Below, in pieces: positions 53,845 to 62,372 of a DNA stretch of 64,000 nucleotides (position 1 is the first letter of the stretch; every line of letters starts with the position of its first letter). Below the pieces are notes generated by a model. The model made no database searches. It was not told the origin of the DNA and was given only the letters and a program-made list of their open reading frames with translations. Source of the DNA: Metallosphaera hakonensis JCM 8857 = DSM 7519 (GTDB lineage: Archaea > Thermoproteota > Thermoprotei_A > Sulfolobales > Sulfolobaceae); assembly GCF_003201675.2 (NCBI RefSeq), contig NZ_CP029287.2, positions 1,798,001-1,862,000 on the forward strand. The letters are read 5' to 3'. The translations under genes were made by a program, and so were the position numbers.

Positions 53845-55086
53845 TTATCTCAAAGACTTTAATACAAGATTTATTTCTTGTTCCGCAACCTCGGCCCATG
53901 AATTATGATGGGAAATAAACTCCGCGACTTTTCCCTCGTTTATAGGACTTTCCTTAGACTGAATAACTTTACGAACCTCTCTGGCCATTCTCTCGTGGTC
54001 AAATTCCTTAACTAGGATGACGCCTGGAATATCAGAGTAGACATATCTTATACCAGGAATGTCGTATGCTACCACTGGAGTATTCACCGCCAGCGATTCC
54101 AATATTACCAATGAGTTAGTATCGTCGTGTGACGGATAAATCATTACCTTAGCTTCAGACATTACCTTGTATCTATCTTCTCCTAGAATAAACCCTAGAT
54201 ATTCTATCCTGTCTCTAACGCCGTATCTCTCCGCTAAGCGATAAAACTTTTCACTATATTTTTCTTTTAACCTACCCATTATTTTAACTTTCATGTCCAC
54301 ATCAGCGAGGTATTTCATTACCTTTACTAAATCAAGGATCCCCTTACCAGGTTCAAGCCTGGCAGTCGCGAAAAGGGCGAAATTGCCTTTCTGGACTACA
54401 CGATAGTTTACAATGGAGGGATCCACGGCGAAGCCTGGATCAACTACCACAAGGTTCGTAGGTATTGCACTCATTACGCCCTCCACTGCTACCTTATTTA
54501 CTCCAGCCACGAACTTAGGCGGATATCTTCTCATGATATCAACTGCTTTTCTCCAGAACCTAGAGATGAGGAGGCTCTTTGGCAAAGACGTCAGGAAGCT
54601 CTCCTGACCTATCTTAGCCTTATACCTCGAATACGAGAGTGGGCCCATATGAAGAGGCCCCACATACCCATTGATTAGGATGCCATATTTTTTCCCAGAA
54701 CTTTGGGCCATAAACACAACATCTGGCGAGATGAAGTTAGGCGAAAAGAGAAAGTCCATTTCTGGCAGATCCGTATAACTCTGGGCTAAACGTCTAAACA
54801 GTCTGAAATCTAGGAAGTTGACGAGGCGATCTTTCTTAGATATCTTCCACTCAAGGATAGAATAAAACGATGAAACTACGCTTATTCCTTCCTTCTCTAA
54901 GTCTTTTACCCTCTGAATTAGAAGGCGTTGATCTTGCTCATCCTGAATCTGCAAGTATGTATCTAGAGTCGGGAAAAGATAGAGTTCGAAGGCATTTCTA
55001 GCGTTTCTGATGAACTCCTTAACATGTCTTTCAGCGCCTCCTTCATTTAGATTAGTCAAAGAATGGGTTACTATACCTAGTTTCAT
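53845..55086 (-). CDS. Family 4 glycosyltransferase
   Basis: 413 residues starting MKLGIVTHSLTNLNEGGAER, with the glycine loop of the acceptor domain. Donor domain: FALFATARLEPGKGILDLVK, VKIMGRLKEKYSEKFYRLAE, and MIYPSHDDTNSLVILESLAVNTP, where the first Glu of the usual E-x7-E is replaced (HDDTNSLVILE). It is probably an active GT4 enzyme with an altered donor site. Part of the glycan gene set. Confidence 0.87.
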   Translation of the reverse strand: MKLGIVTHSLTNLNEGGAERHVKEFIRNARNAFELYLFPTLDTYLQIQDEQDQRLLIQRVKDLEKEGISVVSSFYSILEWKISKKDRLVNFLDFRLFRRLAQSYTDLPEMDFLFSPNFISPDVVFMAQSSGKKYGILINGYVGPLHMGPLSYSRYKAKIGQESFLTSLPKSLLISRFWRKAVDIMRRYPPKFVAGVNKVAVEGVMSAIPTNLVVVDPGFAVDPSIVNYRVVQKGNFALFATARLEPGKGILDLVKVMKYLADVDMKVKIMGRLKEKYSEKFYRLAERYGVRDRIEYLGFILGEDRYKVMSEAKVMIYPSHDDTNSLVILESLAVNTPVVAYDIPGIRYVYSDIPGVILVKEFDHERMAREVRKVIQSKESPINEGKVAEFISHHNSWAEVAEQEINLVLKSLR

Positions 55087-55289
55087 GAGGTAGGAGTGGA
55101 AAACTCGATATTAAGTGAGATGGAACTATTTCCACACCGTCTTAGTCATTTATACCAATGGGTGAACAATCCCCACCCTCAGTACGGAGCTTCTTGCTCC
55201 CTAGCTCCGTATTACCAGGATAGAGGGCGGAAGTCTAGCACGAGGCTACTTCTCAGCCAGTACTCTTTAGGATATTCAGGGAAGCATTG

Positions 55290-55425
55290 TAGTCACTAGT
55301 AATTCCATAAAATTCTTAACCATTTGGATAGGGTAAAATACGAGATGATAAGACAAAAACTTGCTGGAAATACTAACGATCTGCAGTCCAACTACAGATA
55401 GTATAGTGGAACACTAGCGTTTCCG
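55290..55425. repeat. Palindromic repeat elements (compound)
   Basis: CACTAGTAATTCCATAAAAT ... ACTTGCTGGAAATACTAACG, then a further half-unit GGAACACTAGCGTTTCCGAG aatttctta. Half-sites belong to the same family as 2738 and 43910. Confidence 0.55.
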
Positions 55426-55497
55426 AGAATTTCTTACTCATCATCATTCATTAATAAGTAACTTGTAAATTGAGATAAAAGAATTAATCAATTAAAA

Positions 55498-55582
55498 TAA
55501 ATTACGCTAGTGATTCCAATAAGTATTTATCCTAAAAGTCCCTAATCCTACGCCAAGAACTTATCAGAAACGCTAGCGTCTA
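55498..55582. repeat. Palindromic repeat element, best-preserved copy
   Basis: Left ACGCTAGTGATTCCAATAAG ta, right reversed ACGCTAGCGTTTCTGATAAG tt: about 20 bp of inverted repeat around a 35-bp centre (TATCCTAAAAGTCCCTAATC ctacgcc). Confidence 0.7.
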
Positions 55583-55682
55583 TTTCTATACTCCTCATGA
55601 GATCCTTATGTTCGTGAAAATTAAATAAGTCTGTAAAGCAGATGATAGGCTCAAATTACCTTATTCTTTACAGTTTGAGGAT

Positions 55683-55692
55683 GTATATAGTG
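55683..55692 (+). promoter_or_regulatory. TATA box of the giant two-P-loop gene
   Basis: GTATATAGTG lies about 24 bp before ATG 55710, so transcription should begin at or within a base or two of the start codon (leaderless). Confidence 0.5.
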
Positions 55693-55709
55693 TAGAAATC
55701 TTTAAGTCA

Positions 55710-58700
55710 ATGCAATTCATTGATAAAATAAGTATGATTCTCTTTGATATATCAGCTGCGTATAGAGACAATTCTACGGAAATAATTGGCCCTCCCAGAT
55801 CAGGGAAGTCCACCTTCCTAACTTATTGTGATAAATTCCCCTCGTGTAGGCAGGCTTTTCCGGAGTGCCTTAGTAAAAATTGCAGTGATAAGGAAAAGTC
55901 TCTCCAGGCCACACAGGAAGAAAGTTTACTTAAACAGGGAGAAGAAAGTTTACTTAAAAGACTCATTAATTCTTTTAATTTTATAAAACGGCGACCCTTC
56001 GAGGACAAGCCGAATTTTTATCTAGATGAAGTTCAAGGGGCACTGGTAGTCGATCAACTCCTGGATTGCCTCAATGGAGAATGCGGCGCCCTAACGACTA
56101 CGGATGGAAAGAAAGTAACAGGAGACCTACTAATAGGTTCCCTCGAGAACATCTATAAAGACGAGACGGGGCTAGATTTACCCAACCTTTACCAACTACG
56201 TGACCTCGACAAAGAGAGAGTAAAGGAGGACGTACTTCTCTACTCTACAGTTAACTGGCACGGGATAAAGTACGTAAATCCTAGACTGATCCTATTGAGC
56301 TTAGCTCACGCGACTCATGACGCCAATTACAGAGACAAACTGAGGGAACATATGCTTTTCTCGAAAAAGTTCCTCTCAGCTCTAGGCTTAGGGGCCATCT
56401 TCACGGAATCGCTCTTCACCTCTGGAGAGGAGATCGGACTAGACTCAACGTACAGGATTTCCAAGGATATAGTTCCCTCCGTTCTCACCTTCCTTGGGGG
56501 AAAGTTATTACATCTTGGCGGAGTAATTTCCACCATAGTTAGTGGGGGATCAACAATAGCGTTTCTACTCCCTGTGGTACTACTCCTATCGTTCTTTGAG
56601 AGGAGAAAAGAAAAGGAGGAATTTACAGAAAATCTTATAGAATTAATTGAGAGATGGAAAAAATTACCGAAAGAAATGAGAGAGGTCATAGGAATAGGTA
56701 TAGACGATAAGCTGGGACTTCCCCCTGGAACAGCTAAGGGCATCCTGGATGGGCTGTCTGGAGAAAAACCAGAAAAACTCAAGGAGGAGCTAAATCAAGT
56801 TACTCAGCAAATATCCCAGGAAATTGAGGCCTTGCGTAATGAGATAAAGACGGTATTTGAGGTTCTTCAGAGCTTACAGCAGAGTTTCGCCTCTCCCCTT
56901 AACCCCGAGTCCCTAGCGGAATACTATGGAGTAAGCCCTGAGAAGATATTTGACATTAAGTATGAGGTGAACTCATTAAGAGGAGAACGATACACAACCA
57001 ACGCCAAGGAGATTTCGGAAGACATTATGAAATATTTAAACGGAGAGGGAGGACTCAAGTACAATTTCATGATAATAAGCGGAGATCCGGGCGTAGGTAA
57101 ATCGTGGCTAGGATACGAGGTGGCCAAGGAGTTAATTGGGAAGGCGCAGGTGTTCCAAGTTAACTCTACCAAACTAGATCCTGGGGTATTCTCACTTTTA
57201 ACAAGTTTACGTAATGTCAACACAAACACACCGTTGATTTTCCTTATTGATGACAAGTACCTGGGCCCAGAGCAGGGGAAGATCAGCCTGGACAGACTTA
57301 CCGATCTGATCCTCTCCTTCAAGGAAACTCACATAAAGGCCTTCCTGCTAATAACCATGAGGAGGAATCGCCTACAACTGATCAAGGAAGAACTGAGGGA
57401 TCTTGACCTAAAGGATGCGATAATGGATATATCCCCGACTCAAGAGTCCTTAAAGGAGTTAGTGAGGGCCAGATTGAAGAGATTACAAGACAAAATTGGA
57501 GTCCAACTGGAGGACAAATTGATCAGGATGGGGAAGACCCCGCTACTTATTGGCCTCCTCATGGACTTGCTAGAGACGTGTGGAGACGCGGAATGCGTTG
57601 AGGAAAAGGTAAACTCCTTCTCGGAGGGCGTGGGAGACGTAAAGAGAACTATGGCTAACATGTTATTAAGCGAGTTCCATTATTGCTCCACCTACAGTGA
57701 AGATTGCGTAAGTAATGAAAACAAATTTGACGTACTCAAGTTCGTTCTACTTAAGGTAGCTAGTGAGGGGATCCCGGGAATTACTTTGTTGAAAATCTAC
57801 AATGAATATGCGGGGCTCTGGAAAATCGATCAACAACCTTTGACAATAGGTTCGGTCACTGACCTTCTAAGATTCCGAGGCTCGGCCAAAGATAAGATCA
57901 ATGGGGTGATCAATCACATTGGATTTTTCAGGATAGATGAATCTCTATTTGTTGAACCTTTTCATGAAGTGATGAGGGACACTATCGACATGATTTTGCA
58001 GGAAATAGAGAAGAGGAACAAGGAACTTTACAAGGACCTGAGAGAGGAAATCGAGGAGATCAGAAGAAAGTCCATAGAAAACTCGATTGAAACTATAGAG
58101 GAGACTCTGAAGAAAAGGATCCTCGCGAGGAATTACGATATCGTTTTCTCGACCTTGAGATACCTGTTTAGAATGAGAAGATACATGGATCAGAGCATTG
58201 AGAAGGTTCGGCAAATCCTGAAGGAGAAAGTTGATGGGAGAAGCCTTCTTCAAACCTTACTTGATGTAGCCAAGGAGCCCCTGGATTACATTACCCTAGG
58301 TAGTTTCGGCGACGAGTGTCCGGACAACTCACCGGAGATCTACGCTGAGGCAATGCTAACTAGGGAGATTGGGAGCAGGGAGGCAATCAAGTGCGCCATA
58401 ATGTTACTCAAGAGCGAGGGTCCCAGAAGGTTCTTGGGTGCAACCACCTTAAGGCGATTATCCTTCAAGGATCCCAGCTCGCTTCTGGAATTCCTACCTG
58501 ATATCGAGAAATCGATATCCCAGGATGACGCAAGTTGGTGGGTACTGGACGCATTGAAGAACCTAGGAGGAGATTACCATCTCTCGAACGAGGCCAAAAA
58601 GAAGTTGCTAGACATGCTCTCCCTCAGTCCTGCGGATCAAGGAAAAGTGAAAGATGAAGCTAACTTCTCCTTAGATATCAAGATGAAGATCGTGGAGTTG

Positions 58701-60668
58701 CTGTCTTTGCACGAGGACAGCGAGATAGATGAATACTTCTTGAGACAATTTAAAGAAGGGAATAGAGTCCTGGCAGCTAGATATTTTCGCTCAACCAAGA
58801 AAATCAAGGACGAGATGGACGTGATCAACGGTATAATTTCCATGTTCCAGGACCCCGAATCAAGGGATGAAGCCTTAGGATTACTCCTGAAGATCGTGGA
58901 GTTAGATACGGATATGGTGAGGGAGAACCTGGAGAGATTGGTGAAAGTTCTAAACGTAGGAGATGAATACGTGCTCTCAGCAGGAATGTCTTACCCGTTG
59001 ATGAGGTTCATCAGGGCCTTAGTAGAGAGCAAGTTTCCCTCTACGCTCTTTGAGCAATGGCTTGAATCCAAGGAAAAGGAGAAGGTTCTCGTGGGAAGTA
59101 AGTTCCTCTTTGATATGGCAGAGTTGAGACCCAACAAGGACCTGCTGGAACTCATGCTCAAGTTCTCAGGCAGGGAATTTGATGACCATTACGTGAAGTC
59201 AAACATCTTCAGTTCCTTGGTGGTTCTAGCGACCTCATTGTCACTCAGCGAGAAAGAGAGGAAGGAGATCGTAGACGTCCTGAGGGGAAAATTGGAGTAT
59301 ACAACCTACTTCCTTCCTAGACTAGCACAAAGGAATCCAGGGTTCGCAAAGGAATTGAGAGAGGATGTGAGGAAAATGATAGGCCAGGAGAGTTTCAGGG
59401 AAAGAGTATTGGACTTCTTCGCCTACCTTAAGGACGAACAAATACTCAACGAATTGAAAGATCCAGAGCCTCGGGCGTATTTTCTTTCTAGACTATTGCT
59501 AACTTATCCTGAAGTGGGGATGAAGTACAGTGACGTTGCTTGTGACCTATTGGAGAACGAAAGGGGCGAAGGTTACGCAATGGAATACATGATTGAGTTA
59601 GCTAAGCTTAATCCAATGTTGGCTATGAAGTATTATCCAAGGGTCCTAAACAGGAAAGATCACGAGGAGTTCTTTAAAATTTTGGGAATAGGCCTAGCTA
59701 AACGGGAACAGGAGTCTGAGATGTTAGTGAGGGGAATTGAGAAGTCTACCACAGCACTATCTTATTTTTTAATCGGCTTAGCTCGTGGGGATCCTGATTT
59801 GGCATGGAAGTTCAGGGAGATAGCGGTGAAGGTTGCAAACGACGAAACGGGTCACGAGCCAAGTGATGTCCTGCGATATTTCTTCTTTATTGGCCTCGCT
59901 TTACCCGAGAAGATAGAAGAAATTAGATCGTGGAGACATGGAAATGTAGCGAGGAGACTAGCGTATGCTAGTTTCCTAGAGGGTGCGGTGTTTAGCGATC
60001 CCCACAGAGTTTTACTTGAGGAATTTAACTTGGAAGATGAAAAGGGAGTAAAGGAGATCCTGCAAAGGGTTTTGGCTATACTCGCCTCAATCTATCCAGG
60101 TTACAAATTTGAATCGTCAATGGCTTACTCTTCCTCTACAATGAAAGTTACTGGGAAGGCCTACGGCTTTGCACTTTTAAACTCCTCTTCTCCTACCTCC
60201 AATGTGACCGTAGTAACTGACGCTAGGGGCCCCCATCTAATCGTAATTACTGACGCAAGTGTGGATCTGGGCGCAGCAGGGATGTTTAGGGTACCACCAG
60301 GGAGCAAAATCTACTACATCGAAGGATCGACCTTCACTATCCCACTTAACTTGGTTACGGATTGTCTAATCGTTATCTCGGAGAATAGACTAAATTTCAG
60401 TGTCATTATAGATAAGACTCCCTCAAAGGTTAAGGAGAGGATCTTGGGCCCTTGTAGTCTAACCCTAGAACAGAAAATCGAGTGGGGAAACAAAGACGAA
60501 GCTAAACAAGGAGAAGCTAGACTAACTGGGATTACATGCACTTCCTTTGATCATGCCCTTGAAGATGACAACTTCTGGACACTTACGAGAGCATGTACCT
60601 GCGATGGTATTATAAAGTGTATGAACTGCGTTGCTAACCACGAATATGTAAGAATCTCGGGAATTTAA
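55710..60668 (+). CDS. Giant two-P-loop protein (1,652 residues), STAND-like, unknown
   Basis: Domains in order: Walker A-like GPPRSGKST (27-35) followed by four Cys in 19 residues (C40, C46, C53, C58); a hydrophobic hairpin at about 260-297 (VISTIVSGGSTIAFLLPVVL); a coiled coil at about 355-400 (LNQVTQQISQEIEALRNEIK); a second P-loop GDPGVGKS (458-465) with Walker B FLIDDKYLG (D514, D515) and a sensor-like strand LLITMRRNR; a long helical region (~600-1480) with HEAT-like pairs; a strand-rich segment (~1490-1600); and a C-terminal CxCx5CxxC (ACTCDGIIKCMNC). The second NTPase followed by helical repeats resembles STAND signalling ATPases. It is a single unbroken frame next to the S-layer genes. 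No family recognised. Confidence 0.8.
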   Translation: MQFIDKISMILFDISAAYRDNSTEIIGPPRSGKSTFLTYCDKFPSCRQAFPECLSKNCSDKEKSLQATQEESLLKQGEESLLKRLINSFNFIKRRPFEDKPNFYLDEVQGALVVDQLLDCLNGECGALTTTDGKKVTGDLLIGSLENIYKDETGLDLPNLYQLRDLDKERVKEDVLLYSTVNWHGIKYVNPRLILLSLAHATHDANYRDKLREHMLFSKKFLSALGLGAIFTESLFTSGEEIGLDSTYRISKDIVPSVLTFLGGKLLHLGGVISTIVSGGSTIAFLLPVVLLLSFFERRKEKEEFTENLIELIERWKKLPKEMREVIGIGIDDKLGLPPGTAKGILDGLSGEKPEKLKEELNQVTQQISQEIEALRNEIKTVFEVLQSLQQSFASPLNPESLAEYYGVSPEKIFDIKYEVNSLRGERYTTNAKEISEDIMKYLNGEGGLKYNFMIISGDPGVGKSWLGYEVAKELIGKAQVFQVNSTKLDPGVFSLLTSLRNVNTNTPLIFLIDDKYLGPEQGKISLDRLTDLILSFKETHIKAFLLITMRRNRLQLIKEELRDLDLKDAIMDISPTQESLKELVRARLKRLQDKIGVQLEDKLIRMGKTPLLIGLLMDLLETCGDAECVEEKVNSFSEGVGDVKRTMANMLLSEFHYCSTYSEDCVSNENKFDVLKFVLLKVASEGIPGITLLKIYNEYAGLWKIDQQPLTIGSVTDLLRFRGSAKDKINGVINHIGFFRIDESLFVEPFHEVMRDTIDMILQEIEKRNKELYKDLREEIEEIRRKSIENSIETIEETLKKRILARNYDIVFSTLRYLFRMRRYMDQSIEKVRQILKEKVDGRSLLQTLLDVAKEPLDYITLGSFGDECPDNSPEIYAEAMLTREIGSREAIKCAIMLLKSEGPRRFLGATTLRRLSFKDPSSLLEFLPDIEKSISQDDASWWVLDALKNLGGDYHLSNEAKKKLLDMLSLSPADQGKVKDEANFSLDIKMKIVELLSLHEDSEIDEYFLRQFKEGNRVLAARYFRSTKKIKDEMDVINGIISMFQDPESRDEALGLLLKIVELDTDMVRENLERLVKVLNVGDEYVLSAGMSYPLMRFIRALVESKFPSTLFEQWLESKEKEKVLVGSKFLFDMAELRPNKDLLELMLKFSGREFDDHYVKSNIFSSLVVLATSLSLSEKERKEIVDVLRGKLEYTTYFLPRLAQRNPGFAKELREDVRKMIGQESFRERVLDFFAYLKDEQILNELKDPEPRAYFLSRLLLTYPEVGMKYSDVACDLLENERGEGYAMEYMIELAKLNPMLAMKYYPRVLNRKDHEEFFKILGIGLAKREQESEMLVRGIEKSTTALSYFLIGLARGDPDLAWKFREIAVKVANDETGHEPSDVLRYFFFIGLALPEKIEEIRSWRHGNVARRLAYASFLEGAVFSDPHRVLLEEFNLEDEKGVKEILQRVLAILASIYPGYKFESSMAYSSSTMKVTGKAYGFALLNSSSPTSNVTVVTDARGPHLIVITDASVDLGAAGMFRVPPGSKIYYIEGSTFTIPLNLVTDCLIVISENRLNFSVIIDKTPSKVKERILGPCSLTLEQKIEWGNKDEAKQGEARLTGITCTSFDHALEDDNFWTLTRACTCDGIIKCMNCVANHEYVRISGI

Positions 60669-61066
60669 TACATAATAGGTTAATATTGGTAAACTTAATC
60701 TAATCAAGTTTTAGATTGAAAGCTCTTCATCGTAATGACGGAACTATCTAATAACGGTAGGGTGATTCAAGGGTTCATTAAGGTTTCATTTGTTTTACTA
60801 GACAAGATTGGAATAGTTGATCCTATAATTCGAGGGTAAAGAGTGGGAAGAAGTGAGAAGTAATATCATGGATGTCTTAGTGATATGACAGTGTCCAGAA
60901 TGCAAATATTTCGACAAAAATATTGATATAATAACAAGGATCGTTCTATCCTTTTTTAATTTAGTTAAGATCTACCTAATCTTTAATACTAAAATCTTCA
61001 ATACTAAAGTTCATCTTTTTAAAACAATACCAATCTCCTTAAACGATAAAATACTCTATACAAGAC
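60669..61066. other. AT-rich intergenic region between convergent genes
   Basis: No gene or known repeat. A T-run (CCTTTTTTAA, about 60948-60957) could end the giant gene's transcript. Confidence 0.4.
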
Positions 61067-61086
61067 AGATTTTTTTAAAAAAAAGG
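61067..61086 (-). terminator. U-rich terminator after slaB
   Basis: On the minus strand eight T follow the slaB stop almost directly (AACCTTTTTTTTAAAAAAAT). Runs of T are the normal archaeal termination signal, and a strong one is expected after highly expressed S-layer genes. Confidence 0.6.
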
Positions 61087-62340
61087 TTAGCTTATCTTTC
61101 TAAAGACCAGGATTAGAACAACGATAGAGATTATAATAGCTATTATGCTCACAGCTAGTGCTATGTCAACTGTCCCGGAAAGACCAGACAGGGCATTAAC
61201 TCTATTGTTTAGGGTTGTATACTCGGAGTTAAGTGTAGATATGCTACCAGATAGAGATGTTACTGTGCTATTTAGAGTGGACAATGTATGAGATAGGGAA
61301 GAGACTGTACTACTCAGGGAAGAGACTGTACTCGTTAGGCTCGATACCTCAGTGCTTAATGACGAGATTTGAGTCTCCAGTGATGTGATAGTGGCGTTCA
61401 GTTTCTCGATAATGGCTTGCTCGTTAACGTTAACCGTTAAGGGTAGAGTCACACTGGTTGACATTCCTGAATAGCTCGCAGTAACCGTGATATCGGTCTC
61501 ATATTGAACGTTGGGGACAGTTATGTTAATCACGTAGTATCCGTTCATGTAGGTAGCAGTATACGTAGTTCCATTGTAGACTGCAGTGACGTTTGCAGTA
61601 CTTACTGGGGCACCAGCAAACGTTACTTGGTTCATTAGGGTGAGGGTAGACCCTCCCACCACAGTTATAGCAGTTCCTGGAGACAGGTTGGTCAGCTCTA
61701 CGTTCGGAGAAATTGCCTTCGCTACAGTTAAGACCAACTCCTGGATCTGAACTGTCAGCTTGAAGGTGTAACTCTGAGGTGCTACCACAGTTATGTTTTC
61801 GCTAGTTGGCGCATAGGGAGCCGGAGGAACCACTTTCAAGGTATAGGTACCGCTTGGCAAATTCAGGACTACTTCACCCGACGCGTTAGTTACTCCCGAA
61901 ACACTACTTGCTGATACTGCAGCCCCTTGCACTGGCACACCCTGCGGATTAATAACTTGAACAAGGACAGTTGCCGTAAGTGGCTCGAACTGAAACGTTG
62001 TCGAGTTGGTGAATCCTGACTGGGTTCCCACATTCACAGTGTAAGTTCCGTAAGGCAAAGTGGAGGTAGCCTGAGACGGGAACGTGAAAGCCTTTAGACT
62101 GTACTGACCCTGAGCGTTACTTTCGGTCGTGTTACTGTAAATTGCCTTACCTAATGGATTGTAGATGGTTACCCCCACGAGGGTGTTAGGTGAGGTTGTT
62201 CCCTCAATGAACACTGTCTCTCCTGGATGATATACCGGAGCTGTTGTAACTGTTATTGGAGGAGCTCCACCCTGAACCATTAAAGGAATTGTTAGGAGCA
62301 CCAAAAGGACGAGAGGAATGAAATTATACTTCATTTCCAA
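61087..62340 (-). CDS. slaB: S-layer stalk protein SlaB
   Basis: 417 residues. Signal peptide MEMKYNFIPLVLLVLLTIPL MVQGG; two to three beta-sandwich domains (PITVTTAPVYHPGETVFIEG; VLVQVINPQGVPVQGAAVSA; a third to ~300); a Ser/Thr/Leu heptad coiled coil at about 310-385 (LNATITSLETQISSLSTEVS ...); and a C-terminal membrane helix (IALAVSIIAIIISIVVLILV). This is the plan of Sulfolobales SlaB, whose trimeric coiled coil lifts the SlaA lattice off the membrane. Several sequons are present (NTTE, NSTT, NITV). It follows slaA by 32 nt in the same operon. Confidence 0.92.
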   Translation of the reverse strand: MEMKYNFIPLVLLVLLTIPLMVQGGAPPITVTTAPVYHPGETVFIEGTTSPNTLVGVTIYNPLGKAIYSNTTESNAQGQYSLKAFTFPSQATSTLPYGTYTVNVGTQSGFTNSTTFQFEPLTATVLVQVINPQGVPVQGAAVSASSVSGVTNASGEVVLNLPSGTYTLKVVPPAPYAPTSENITVVAPQSYTFKLTVQIQELVLTVAKAISPNVELTNLSPGTAITVVGGSTLTLMNQVTFAGAPVSTANVTAVYNGTTYTATYMNGYYVINITVPNVQYETDITVTASYSGMSTSVTLPLTVNVNEQAIIEKLNATITSLETQISSLSTEVSSLTSTVSSLSSTVSSLSHTLSTLNSTVTSLSGSISTLNSEYTTLNNRVNALSGLSGTVDIALAVSIIAIIISIVVLILVFRKIS

Positions 62341-62372
62341 CCACCATATAAGTATTCAAAATAAAAAAGAGA

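Larger units (their letters stand above)
55087..55682. other. Intergenic region with palindromic repeat cluster
   Basis: No gene. Palindromic elements occupy about 55290-55425 and 55498-55582. The promoter of the giant gene follows. Confidence 0.5.

Noticed and set aside
55710-60668. Calling the giant gene a known AVAST/STAND defence system
   Set aside because: The NTPase-plus-repeat order is suggestive, but no recognised effector domain is visible and the two-P-loop plan does not match a type I can name.
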